Below are positions 42,049 to 55,701 of a stretch of 64,000 bases of DNA, one piece after another (the stretch's first letter is position 1; every line of letters starts with the position of its first letter). The stretch covers positions 806,001 through 870,000 of the forward strand of contig JALMLS010000466.1 of NCBI GenBank assembly GCA_038496445.1, given 5' to 3'. A program made the position numbers and the translations under genes. The notes under the pieces are model-generated. The model did not search any database and was not told the DNA's origin. It worked only from the letters and a program-made list of their open reading frames with translations. This DNA comes from Trichosphaerium sp. ATCC 40318 (Eukaryota; Discosea; Flabellinia; Trichosidae).

Positions 42049-43415
42049 TCAGTTGAACTCAGTAACTTGTACCTCAGGATATGCACTTGTATCAGTGAGC
42101 TTTGATAATGCTGAGCAGTTTCCTTGCAATATTCCTTGTGAAAACGCATTCACAGCTCCTGAAACAAACTTTTGATAAGCCTTGTAATCAGCATGCTTGT
42201 TAGGGTTGCCATGGCATAGCAAATCTACGACAAACAAGTTATTTTTCTATATGATTGTGCTGATGCATATAACTTACGAACAGTAGGAGTTATCCACCAA
42301 TCTAAGAAGTCTCCATGGCCCCTTTAGCGTTTGTTAAAAGAATTAAAATGATTAATAAGTGAGCACCATTGCGTAGCATTCAAAGACCAAACAGGGCATA
42401 GTGCCGCATTGTAGAATCTTGGGAAATTTCTTCCCGTAGGTGCACAAGACGGAAAAAGCTTTTCAGTAGGTATAGGTCCATAGCCTAGAATACATGAGTA
42501 TGTATGGCTTTAATCAAAGTATAGTACTTACCTGTACCCAATACAAAAGTTGGAATTGAAAAGTTAAGCTTGTGTGGAGGATGAATGACGAAATCGTCAA
42601 TAATACCCCAAGGATCAGATCCATCAACTGGGTTCAATAAAATACTTGCTGTTATTCCTTTAGTGCATCTATCAACTAGTAGCTTTGTGACCTGAAAAGA
42701 AAGATGTTAACCCAGGATTAGGAATATCTTTGTACCATCTTTGATCCAGCAGAGTGACCCATAACAGCAACACGCTCGAAATCAGCAATGACACCACTAC
42801 CTATACGCTTTTCCAAATCCGCATTAAGATGTAACCTAGCCCAGTCTAAGACTTTACCAAATTTTGTCGCTATACTATCGAGTGGTATGGATGGCAGCGT
42901 AGATACACCAACCTGAAAAAGTTTAAGTACTACTACTTCATCTTGTCGGTTAAATAAAAGCGTGTCAGAACTTACAACAATGAAACCATGAGAAGCAACT
43001 TGATTAATGAAAGTGGTGTATCCTAGTACGGGAACATCACCTGCCTAACAACAGTGTCAGAAAAACAAAATGTTGTCATAATAGGCCAAGTACCAAACCA
43101 GGCAAGAACATGATAACTGCATAATCCCCCGCCTGTTTTGGAGCTGTTACTCTTATGTTGTACAATGGTCCCTTACAGCGTATTATATTACTATCTTGCA
43201 CCTTTTGACGCACTTCTTTACTGTGAAAAACATCAAAGCTCTTTAGAGCTAATGTACCCTCTTCAAACGGCTCACCCTCGTACACGAATGTACTTGTAGC
43301 TACGTAATGACATTAATACCGTTTTTTACAAAACAAGTAAACCAACGACATTCTGTATACCTGTGGATGATAGAAATAACACAGTACAAACGATAATCAA
43401 TAGATTTGGCAGCAT
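42049..43415 (-). CDS. Secreted alpha/beta hydrolase, chlorophyllase-like
   Basis: A signal peptide (MLPNLLIIVCTVLFLSST) is followed by YEGEPFEEGTLALKSFDVFH, LYNIRVTAPKQAGDYAVIMF, LPGLV (oxyanion region), TTFINQVASHGFIVVVGVST, VIADFERVAVMGHSAGSKMV (nucleophile elbow G-H-S-A-G), SILLNPVDGSDP (acid region), IPTFVLGTGYGP, and GHGDFLDWW with a likely catalytic His. The block order 'FLPG...YTTFINQVASHGFIVV...GHSAGSK' is that of the chlorophyllase / PAF-acetylhydrolase-like group of serine esterases. No plastid genes are visible, so a chlorophyll substrate is unproven; a lipid or other ester is equally likely. The protein is about 310 residues long, divergent from NF-YA across 132 bp. Confidence 0.75.
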
Positions 43416-43547
43416 CGGTTAAGTACAATAAAAAAAAAAGAGCACAAATAGTCAAATGTGTTAAAAGCAGCAACAAAATTTAACCACTCCTCCCTAAGCA
43501 AGCAAAAAATGAGCTTGTACCTACCACCCACTTGTTAATAATCTACC
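43416..43547. promoter_or_regulatory. 132-bp gap shared by the chlorophyllase-like and NF-YA genes
   Basis: Divergent start codons at 43415 (minus) and 43548 (plus). No CCAAT or TATA element stands out clearly. Confidence 0.35.
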
Positions 43548-44740
43548 ATGTCAATACCACTACAGTGCGTAGCAAAGGAAAATAGCAAAGGTACGGAATT
43601 CTCGTGCGCAAGTGCACCGCAAGGTGTCGTATGATACGTCTTTATTACGTCCATACTTGCGGTTTTGAAACAATAAAAAGCAAACCCAACGTATAAAAAA
43701 AAAGCTAAAAGTAAAAAAGGTTCGCTCTCTCTGGGCGCATTATCGCTCCCAGCGCTTGGTGTAACAGAATCATCTGAAGACCCAACTATTGCACTATTGT
43801 CACTATTGAAAACAACCGTAAGGAATAGCGGAGCAATTCCACAACCTAATTATTTACCTGCACAAATGCACCAAACCACTTCAGTACGCATTAGTTTTTT
43901 TATCATCAAAAGGTTTTATTATTTCTTTCTAACCCAATCCACTCCTACAGCATGATTATGAGGAACCCATATTTGTAAACGCCAAACAATATCATCGAAT
44001 CTTAAAAAGAAGACAACAGAGGGCCAAACTTTCTCAAGTAAACAAACTACAAAAATTGAACAACAGGTAACCGTTTTTGAACGTCTTATTAGGCATACAG
44101 TATTTTTTTTCTGACATACTTTCTTTTTTGTAGCTACATTTACGAATCTCGTCACCAGAACGCCGTCAAGTACGTACAAGTTCACCAAAAGCTTGTTCTC
44201 AATTGTTTTTGTTCATTTTTTTTTTAATTTTTTCTCCCTCTCTAGGCGTAAACGAGACCATACGGGTAGGTTTCGTAAAAAGCAGAAAATAGGAAATAAA
44301 ATCGATGATACTGTGGTACAGGTAAAGAAAAAAACAGATTTGGATATCCAATTTTGTTGTACACCATTTTTTCTAATTTTTCTTCCTCGTTTTAGTCACT
44401 ACAACCCACACCTTCAAAAGACGATACTCCAACAACACCTGAAGAGCAAAATAAACCATTAGACACCTCCACTGCCCCAGAAAGTTCTCAAATCACTGAT
44501 AATATCTTAAACACTCAACCAACCTCACCTATTGCTGTACCACCACCTTCTCGAGATGAGTCTATAGACGGACAAGTTGTTGACACGGAATCAGGGTATG
44601 TTATTGGCTACTAAGCGCAATACAATTTTTTTATTGTTAAATGCCATGTGTACCGTTTCTAACTTGTTTATATTAGATGTCCTGCACCTATTGTAACAAA
44701 AGTGAGCCACACTGCTCAGGATTTAACCGAGATAAACTAA
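43548..44740 (+). CDS. NFYA: NF-YA / HAP2 subunit of the CCAAT-binding factor
   Basis: The signature is plain: HDYEEPIFVNAKQYHRILKR, RQQRAKLSQ (helix that contacts NF-YB/NF-YC), a linker, then YIYESRHQNAVKRKRDHTGR F, the DNA-binding segment with ESRH and the GRF end. NF-YA completes the nuclear NF-Y trimer on CCAAT boxes. The N-terminal part (MSIPLQCVAKENSKESSEDP...) is short, and the C-terminal tail (PTPSKDDTPTTPEEQNKP ... AQDLTEIN) is Ser/Thr/Pro-rich and likely disordered. The linker between the two conserved helices (VNKLQKLNNR) diverges from the usual 'KIPKxRKPYLH' form. Six or seven exons with GTAC/GTAA donors. Confidence 0.9.
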
Positions 44741-44975
44741 AATCTTAAAAACCCGATGAACGAAGAAACCTTGATCTACCTTTTCTCTGTGTCCTTCTCA
44801 GAAACCTTTTTTATGGCGAAAGGATAAAACAAATATAATATACGCAATTTATGTTGCGTGTCACCTGTAAAAAAAAAAGCCCAAAAATGTAACACGTGTA
44901 AATAAAAACGAAAAGTACAACAGCAAAAAAAAAGCCCAAAAACCAAAAACCGTTTATTTATATTTGTACAGGGAA

Positions 44976-45376
44976 GTCACTTTTTAGATCCTCCAAGACA
45001 GTTTGGTGATGTATGATTTATTTTTTTTCCTTTCGCTTCCCATTTCTCAGGTGTCATTGTTTTAAGACTCAGGGCGTGTACTCCTGTCTGCATTTCGTCT
45101 TTTAAAGTAGCGTATATCATTTGATGTTGTTTAACCAACATTTGGTTTTTAAATAGCTCAGAAACGATTTCTACCTTATTTGTACTGTTAATTAGATGAA
45201 ACTATTAATGTTATTACTTTAAAGTGCGTCTCTGATCCTTGGGGTACGTTGTGTTTGTAGCTTTCGTTCTCTATTGTCATGTGGAGTGGTTTATACTCAG
45301 TTGAAAGTTTTTTGCGGATTGAGGCCTCTATAGGGGCGCTCATGGTGTATTTACGCGTAGAGACTCTGTTTTTCAC
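44976..45376 (-). CDS. BOLA1: BolA-family protein
   Basis: Two exons read SAPIEASIRKKLSTEYKPLH, MTIENESYKHNVPQGSETHF, KVEIVSELFKNQMLVKQHQM and IYATLKDEMQTGVHALSLKT, then MTPEKWEAKGK. This is a full BolA domain: the His of SYKH and the C-terminal V-H-A-L are conserved. BolA proteins pair with monothiol glutaredoxins in Fe-S cluster trafficking. In-frame starts are at 45376 (MKNRVSTRKYTMSAPIE, basic, possibly mitochondrial) and 45343. Domain and order fit BOLA1 best, but the subtype is uncertain. It is divergent from the DWY-repeat gene across 245 bp. Confidence 0.87.
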
Positions 45377-45621
45377 TGTTCTGCGAGGTACAGCTATGGA
45401 ATATAGTTAGAGTAAATATAACTGCTGTTCGAACAGTACCAGATGATTTGCTGTATGCGTTCAATACTGTAGAGCGTAGAAACATTGCTAAAGTCAAAGC
45501 CAGTATTTTACACATGAAGAACAGCACGTGTAACGCTATGGCGTTTGGTGGTAGCTCAATTAGATAATAACGACATTTTTGAAGTACTTCGCTGTGTTTT
45601 TCGTCCTCTCGCGCTGTCGTC

Positions 45622-46913
45622 ATGATTGTCGCGCGGCGTATGACTACAAAGCAATACGACAAGCAATTTATGGATAGATTGGCAAAAAAACTCAAAATCA
45701 AGCATTTGGACGATTGGTACGGTGTACCACACAAGCGGTTACGAAAACACGGTGGTCACTTTCTCATACTAAGGTGCTTAACCAAATAAGAGCGGTTGTT
45801 TACAACGACTTTGTTAATACCTCGTAGATACGGAGGCTACGTGGCTACAGTACTCAGTTCATTGTATCCAAAGCATAAATGGGCTTTTTGGAATTTCCAG
45901 TGCGCAACAACAGTTTCATGAACCTGCTTGTACCCATTATCGTTACAGACACTCTCCGCGAAACTATTGGAGTGATATAAAAAATCATTTCTACGCTTTT
46001 GATGTCATTGGAGAAATGATAAATATCAAAATTTTGGATGATTGGTATAATGTTAGTACACAACATATGATGAAGCTTGGCATTGGAGGGATGATGTATT
46101 GGTACAAATACCCTCACTGTTCTCTCTTTCGCTTATTGTTCTTTGAGAAAAAGTTACATGAACTCCATGAGTCGAGCTCTAGCAGCTGTCTATCCATATT
46201 GGAAATTTCACATATGGAAGTTCAAGTACGCCTTGAAGGTCTATTTTTTGAACTCTCTAACTCTTCCATAGGTACCCCCCTCCTCTTATTTACTCTGACA
46301 ACTCCTCCTTGCGAGGCAAGGTAGAAGATCTGGCAATAATGCTAGAAGTTAAAGTATTTCATGATTGGTATACTGTCTCACGTAATAATTTCTTGGCTAG
46401 TGGCGGTGCAGGTGTTATAAAAGAGTATGTGTACTCACTAGTTATTCGGGTAAAGAACTAATGGTTTCGCCTTAGATGTGGTAGCCTCTCAAATGCTTTA
46501 AAATTACTCTATCCTATTTTTAAATGGAATGAAGCCAAGTTTTTGTTCCAGTATGTTCTGAAAATAGTTTTTGACTATGTGACTAACAGTTGTTCCCTAA
46601 AGAGCTTCGAAACCTAAAGTTCATGTAAGAGGGCACTGGATAAAACGAGAGAATAGGATAGCTGCACTTAAAGATATTGAGATTGAGTATGGTATAGAAA
46701 AGGTTGAAGATTGGTACTTTACTTCTTTTTTAGTTATCTTTTTTGATGTATTGATTTCTTCTTAGGTATCGCATTTCTACAGTTCTTCTCCGGAAAGTTG
46801 GTTATGGTGGTCTAGAGTCTTATTATCCTTATGTTATAAAAGATTTATATCCAGAGGTTGATTGGGACTGGGATAGATTTCTATTGAGAGAAAAAAAGAC
46901 AGTACAAAAGTAG
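45622..46913 (+). CDS. Protein of four tandem 'DWY' repeats, function unknown
   Basis: Splicing yields four copies of a domain of about 65-75 residues, with scaffold: helix - [hydrophobic]-x-DWY-x-[VI]-[SP] - x4-6 - G-x-GG - S-x-x-x-A-L-x-x-[VL]-YP - x-x-x-W - x-x-x-F. Copy 1: IKHLDDWYGVPHKRLRKHGG ... VLSSLYPKHKWAFWNF. Copy 2: NYWSDIKNHFYAFDVIGEMI, IKILDDWYNVSTQHMMKLGI, SMSRALAAVYPYWKFHIWKF. Copy 3: VKVFHDWYTVSRNNFLASGG, SLSNALKLLYPIFKWNEAKF. Copy 4: IEKVEDWYRISTVLLRKVGY, YVIKDLYPEVDWDWDRF. The N-terminus is basic (MIVARRMTTKQYDKQ). I recall similar repeats in uncharacterised proteins of fungi and protists, without an assigned function. An intron lies inside each repeat near the GG motif. The stop may be 46913 or, with one more intron, about 60 nt later. 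Confidence 0.72.
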
Positions 46914-47427
46914 GTTTTATTCCTATCGATTACTTGAACAAAACTTTTACGTATTCAGAAATGGACTAAAGTAAGTATTTTTAGGGGTCTGATACATAGC
47001 GTCGATTCGTTATTTCCAGAAGGTACTGGTCTTGACACGATAGCGACATAAATGATTTGGAAACATTCAATTACAAAAGGGTAAATCGCTTTCTTCGACG
47101 ATCTTGGAGTATGGCACTTCGAAGGAATATTGTGTACAATAGAGGGTGTTGTAGTACAGTTACTACATTACTAGTCAAAAGTGATACGGGTAAAAGTTGA
47201 AAGTAACTTCCGTAATTTGTTCTGCACGTGGTACCTTAGAATAAAACAAAATATAAACCCGACAGAAAGAAAAAACTGCGTGACACTTTTGGTACAACTT
47301 TTTTATGTACAAATACTTCTGTTAAAAAATACACACTGCAAAAACAACAACTTTTACATAGGTGGCGGTAAACAAGCATATCCATCATCATCGTCATCTT
47401 TATAAGCGCCTAAACAAAGTAAAAATG
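46914..47427. other. Intergenic, nothing recognised
   Basis: Between the DWY-repeat stop and the PH-adaptor stop (convergent). A frame at 47181-47405 has no protein-like features. Confidence 0.45.
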
Positions 47428-49011
47428 TCAACTAGATGATTTTTTTCTTTTGATTTTTTTCTTACTGTAAACTTGACGAGAAAGGGTTCCAATGCTGTAC
47501 GATTGCTCTTCTTCTGAATCTAAAACGTTTGGCAGAGGCGTGTAAAATCCGGAATCTATAAGCGCTCGCGATTTTGGTCGAAGAGGGCTTATCAAATCCA
47601 AGTCTTCTGAACTGCTTTCTGATGGAAATAAAGGTAAAACAGCATAGTCTTCACTGCTCTCTTCGAAAAAATTAGGAGCGACAGCGTAGTTCTCTACAAC
47701 TTGTTTTTTCCCTCTTCGACTTGTTATAGGTGATCTTTTCTTCATGGCATGACCTTTACGTTTCCCCTTAGGCGTACTATCACGTGAGGTTTTTTTCTTT
47801 TTACTGCCGGTTGATGTTTCCGGACTTGTACTTTGTAAAGATGTGCTTCCTCCTGTACTCAGTCGGCGTTTTGTTTGTAACTCCATGAATGCTTCTACAG
47901 GAGCTGTGTTGTATCTTGAAGGTAGTGGCGCATAGTCTTCATCAACACTACCCTGAAGTTAGCACGGAAAAAGTATAATTCATTTTGGGCACGTGATTAT
48001 CACGTGAGAAACTTACTATTCGCATTGTGACCCTACAGTTCTAGATCTGCCTGGCATACCTGTAGCACTACCTAACGTCGACCCAGACCCTGTAAATTCG
48101 ATTTAGTTTACAGTTTATGCAAGAATTTTAGTTAATACCACTTGACGCTGTACATGACCTTGAAGCCCTCATAGTATGCGCCTTCTTTGCATAGTTTTTT
48201 TTCGCGGGTCGACTATTCAGTTAGTAAATCACGTGATTTATACAACGTGTATTCTTTTGGGTGTAAGTACCGGCGACTGTGTGATTTTTGGATAACTGTG
48301 TTCTCTCGCAACGAAGCGTCTAAATGAATACTTACAAAACCGAAAAAATACCCATTTGTTAAACAATAGTGCGTACTCTCAGATGCTGCAGCATTTATTT
48401 TTTCTACCCATAATTGAGCAGCTTCATCACCATCTTCATGTAACAAGAATTAACAGACACGATTTGATGAAAAAAAAACAAAAAACAAAACTAGCGAATG
48501 CTCGTTTTACTTACTGACGAGAATAGAGTATGTGCGTGAAGTGGCATCAACGAAAAACATACGTCTTTTCTTACGCTCTAGACCAAATCTTGCTTTTCTT
48601 ATTTCTCTTAGAGGTATACGCCCTTTCTCATCTCGCATGTTCTACAATAGATTGTAAGTAAACTGTAAATCAAAGAAAATAAAAAAAACGAGTGACCCGA
48701 GAAGTGTTTTACTCGTATTGCGCTCATACCTTGTCAGCGTAATATAATAAATGGTGCTTCTTCAGCACCAGCATCCGCTTTGTCCAATTCTACAATATAA
48801 CTGAGATTTCCTTACGTAAAATCGTTTGGCAATAAAGTCTAAATTTCAAACAAAATTTTTTTAACAACTCATCGGAGCTATCACGTGGGGTGTTGTAGTT
48901 GTGTTAGCTGTTTATTTTAAAACGGCCACAATTCGTTACCACTCGTACCCTTCGTAGAGCGCCCTTTTTTTCAACCCAACCAGTGTACAATACATCGTCT
49001 TGGACATCCAT
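47428..49011 (-). CDS. PH-domain adaptor with repeated Tyr-x-x-Leu/Ala-Pro motifs
   Basis: Start at 49011 (MDVQDDVLYTGWVEKKGALR). Exons assemble a pleckstrin-homology domain: LYTGWVEKKGALRR, AKRFY, MLVLKKHHLLYYADK, IPLREIRKARFGLERKKRRM, FFVDATSRTYSI and GDEAAQLWVEKINAA, the last being the closing Trp helix. The C-terminal half is disordered and basic, rich in Ser and Lys (STGSKKKKTSRDSTPKGKRK). It carries five tyrosine motifs: EDYAPLP, RYNTAP, ENYAVAP, EDYAVLP and GFYTPLP. This layout, a membrane-binding PH domain plus repeated tyrosines, is that of docking adaptors downstream of tyrosine kinases, but no kinase is in the window. The middle exons (around 48050-48230) are poorly defined. Confidence 0.65.
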
Positions 49012-49277
49012 AATGTAAGTTGGGTGAAAGAAGAAAATTCAGAAGCAAGGGTACTGTGCACGTGATTTACAAAAAAAAATTGCTTGAATTTTTTGGGTAA
49101 AAAGGTCACACAAAGCACTTTAGAGAACTACCTTCCGAACAACATTGCTACAATACTTGTTAAATTGATAGCGTTAGATTTATATCAATAACGGCACACC
49201 GTTATTCAGATAGGGAGTAAGTCAGAAAAAGAGTCATTCCGTTTTGTTTGCTTAAAACTGTGTTGCTTCGTTTTTTT

Positions 49278-49710
49278 TTACATCAGAGCTGCTTTCTTTG
49301 TTTCGTTTACACGATGGAGGAAGTAATCCTTAATCTTTTCAAGAACGGAAGCCTTCTCAACGCTCTCTTCGCTCTTCCAACCAGCAAACTCATAGAATTC
49401 GTCCACTTCAAACATAATGAACATGTCTTCGTTGCGACTCTTCAAAATAAAAAGTCAGCGTTCAACTCATTTTCTCTATGTGTTCTTGTACGTACCAAAA
49501 AGTCACCTACTGCCGCTTTAACGTTTTCTGCCGTTATCTTGTCAGCTTGACATGTAGTGAGTATTTCTACGCTTAAAAATGTATTGTACCATCACCACAA
49601 GTTGAAGTTACAGACTTTTCCAGGTCTTGTTTGAAATCCCCTTTGATTTTATCTTCAATAGGCTTAAGCATCTCATTTAATTGAGCAACTACTTCACTGT
49701 TATCAGCCAT
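49278..49710 (-). CDS. Small acidic helical protein of about 110 residues, unknown function
   Basis: Three exons read MADNSEVVAQLNEMLKPIED, KIKGDFKQDLEKSVTSTC, ADKITAENVKAAVGDFL, SRNEDMFIMFEVDEFYEFAG, then WKSEESVEKASVLEKIKDYF and LHRVNETKKAALM. The junctions keep frame with GTGATG and GTACGT donors. The protein is predicted helical and soluble, with one Cys. I do not recognise the family. Confidence 0.6.
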
Positions 49711-50043
49711 TATAGCTCTTCTGTGGTAGTGAATGTATCGGCTATTTTATTTTCCCAGACATTAAGCGATGCACTGAACAACAACTGTCACTAGACATTG
49801 ACTGGTCAATGTTAATTTGACACCAAGAGTTATTCTCATTTGTATTAAACCAAGTATAAGCCGCGAAGCTTGCAATTGTAACGCTCCAGACTACTGAGTC
49901 ATAGACTTAACCTATTTAGAAACAACGTGATGAATAACTGTTTACACTAATCTCGGTACGTTATCTCGTAAACATACAGCAGGCTTGTAATAAAAAAAAT
50001 TTGTAATCTACTTTACTTTATGTACATACAAGTCGAAGGATTT
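49711..50043. other. Intergenic, nothing recognised
   Basis: AT-rich gap between the small protein's start and the Nudix gene's 3' end. No feature seen. Confidence 0.45.
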
Positions 50044-51734
50044 CTATGGTTGGCACCGTTTTCCTTTACCTTTGGGTTGATTTTGTCGATGATTATTATT
50101 ATTAGTTTTCTTCACTCCATTATTATGGTTTCCTTGACGTTTCTTTCCTTTACCCTGACTATTTCTCTTTGGTTGCTTCTTCTTTTTAGCTCTAATGTTC
50201 TGCCGAGAATGAAACTTCTGAGCAGTCATTGCCTTTACACTACCATTTAAAGCAGTTACACCATTAGAACTTCGTGATGTATATGGTAAAAGAGCTAGGG
50301 CAATACGTTCAGGGTTACCACCTTGTATAGCCTTTAATAGCACAGGATCCTAAGAGCAAGAGTGAGTTCAAACACTCCAAAACTATACAGATTTTCGTCA
50401 AGATTTCAAGTTTTTTCAAAATACAAAATCTTGATGTCATTCTCTTTCGTTTAGTTCGGATTCGTGATAAGTATACTACTTGCTTTTGAAAGGAAAATAA
50501 AAAGAGTAGTTACTTAAGTTTTTATTGGTGGACGTACCATTGCTGCAGGTATTGTAGAGTTTGGTCCTTGTGCTACCTTTAATGCTTTTTGTACTCTCAT
50601 TTTTTTATCTCTTTTTTTTTCTGATTTTGTTTTCTTCTTAATAGGTTCCCAATAATCTGCAATCTTTCTAAGTGTCTGATTGACATTTTTTTTACTAATC
50701 TGTGATCTTAAGAAATAAGTAAGGCTCTGAGTTTTTCCTATTTCATCTACAACACAAGCTCTATTACTTGCATCAATAAGCTTTGATGCTTTTACCCAAT
50801 GCAATGATAATTGCTTATCGTCACAATCATCACTTCTATTCAAAAACTGTGCAGCAGCTGCCTCAGAATAAGGCATATGACAGAAGAAAAGGTAATATCT
50901 AGAGTCTGGCAAGTAACAAAGTTCAGAATCATCCTTTGAAATATACTGTCTCATGAAAGGTACATCTGCCTCAAATATACCTCTAGTCTCTTCTGTAAAC
51001 TCTCGTAGAGCTGTTTCAACAGGACTAAATCTATCTTGTTCTTCTACTTTCCCTCCAGGGAAAGCTAAACCTTTATCTCTTCCTTTTCTTTGTTCTCTGG
51101 TGGAAAATAGAGTTAACACGGCAACAACTTCGTTGAGGTTGCTTGTACGGGTACACAACCGTTTAGAGCACGTACTTTACGAGAAGGATCAGAATATCTG
51201 AATCGCTTGATTTACGGGTAAATGCGCAAACACCTGCTGCGCAGAAGTTTGTGCTGTTTTGCCTGGTTGCTCTAATTTGTTCGTCGGTGAGCTTGACACT
51301 AGATCTTTTCTTCTTCTTTGCGGGCTTCTTTTTGGGTTTTGGTGCCGCTTGGGACTCGTCACACAGATCGACCATAATTACGTCCTCTGATAAAATAAAA
51401 GAGTAAATACCTGAATTTCTATTTGATTGGATATTAAATTACCAGTAGCTGGTTGGTTGTTACGCTTGCGCTGATGTTGATCTCTACCATATTGGTCTTG
51501 TATTGAAGCAAACGAAGAAAGCGTCGTATCGTGCTACAATAGCGTTATTTTAACGTAGAGGGCTCAGAAATCGCTACCTGTGTTGTGGGAACAAGGCTGG
51601 GCTTACAATTACCGCCAGTGTCCATTTCTTCCGTTTTACGGCGCTTTGAACGCTGTCCGTTGAGAATTGATGAGTTTGGGCGCTAAAAATGAGTTAATTT
51701 TAATTGAATATTCTCTGGATACCTTTTTCTCCAT
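50044..51734 (-). CDS. Nudix-domain protein with basic, Asn/Lys-rich tail
   Basis: Begins MEKKRPNSSILNGQRSKRRK (a likely nuclear signal) and has a second Lys-rich stretch (PKPKKKPAKKKKRSS). The Nudix domain follows: NFCAAGVCAFTRKSSDSDIL, REQRKGRDKGLAFPGGKVEE, then FSPVETALREFTEETRG, giving the G-x5-E-x7-R-E-x-x-E-E metal-binding box with a 3-residue insertion after GGKVEE. LSLHWVKASKLID is the usual strand after the box. A 230-nt intron (donor GTACGT after IPAAM) leads to a last exon (DPVLLKAIQGGNPERIALAL ... NNNHRQNQPKGKGKRCQP) that is Asn/Lys-rich. Nudix enzymes hydrolyse nucleoside diphosphates linked to another moiety; the substrate is not predictable. It is divergent from MCM9 across 118 bp. 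Confidence 0.8.
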
Positions 51735-51852
51735 TGTTTACGCCTACAGAGTTCTTGTACAAACTAACTAGCAGTGTCGATGGCTTAAAAGGTTAATTTC
51801 GTTAAGTCTTCGAAAAGCAACTTCCCGTTTTTACAGTGATCATTCAACACTA

Positions 51853-55671
<3,819 letters not shown>

Positions 55672-55701
55672 CAATCAGAGCGATAAAAAAGCCAGCTAGG
55701 T

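Noticed and set aside
45351-45734. 127-codon minus-strand frame
   Set aside because: It overlaps the BolA start and the first exon of the DWY-repeat gene, both better supported by homology or repeat structure.
49248-49550. 100-codon plus-strand ORF
   Set aside because: It is antisense to the three-exon small protein (49278-49710), whose junctions keep frame.
50044-50343. Separate small Lys/Asn-rich protein
   Set aside because: The frame joins in phase to the Nudix gene by a GTACGT intron, so it is treated as the last exon of that gene.
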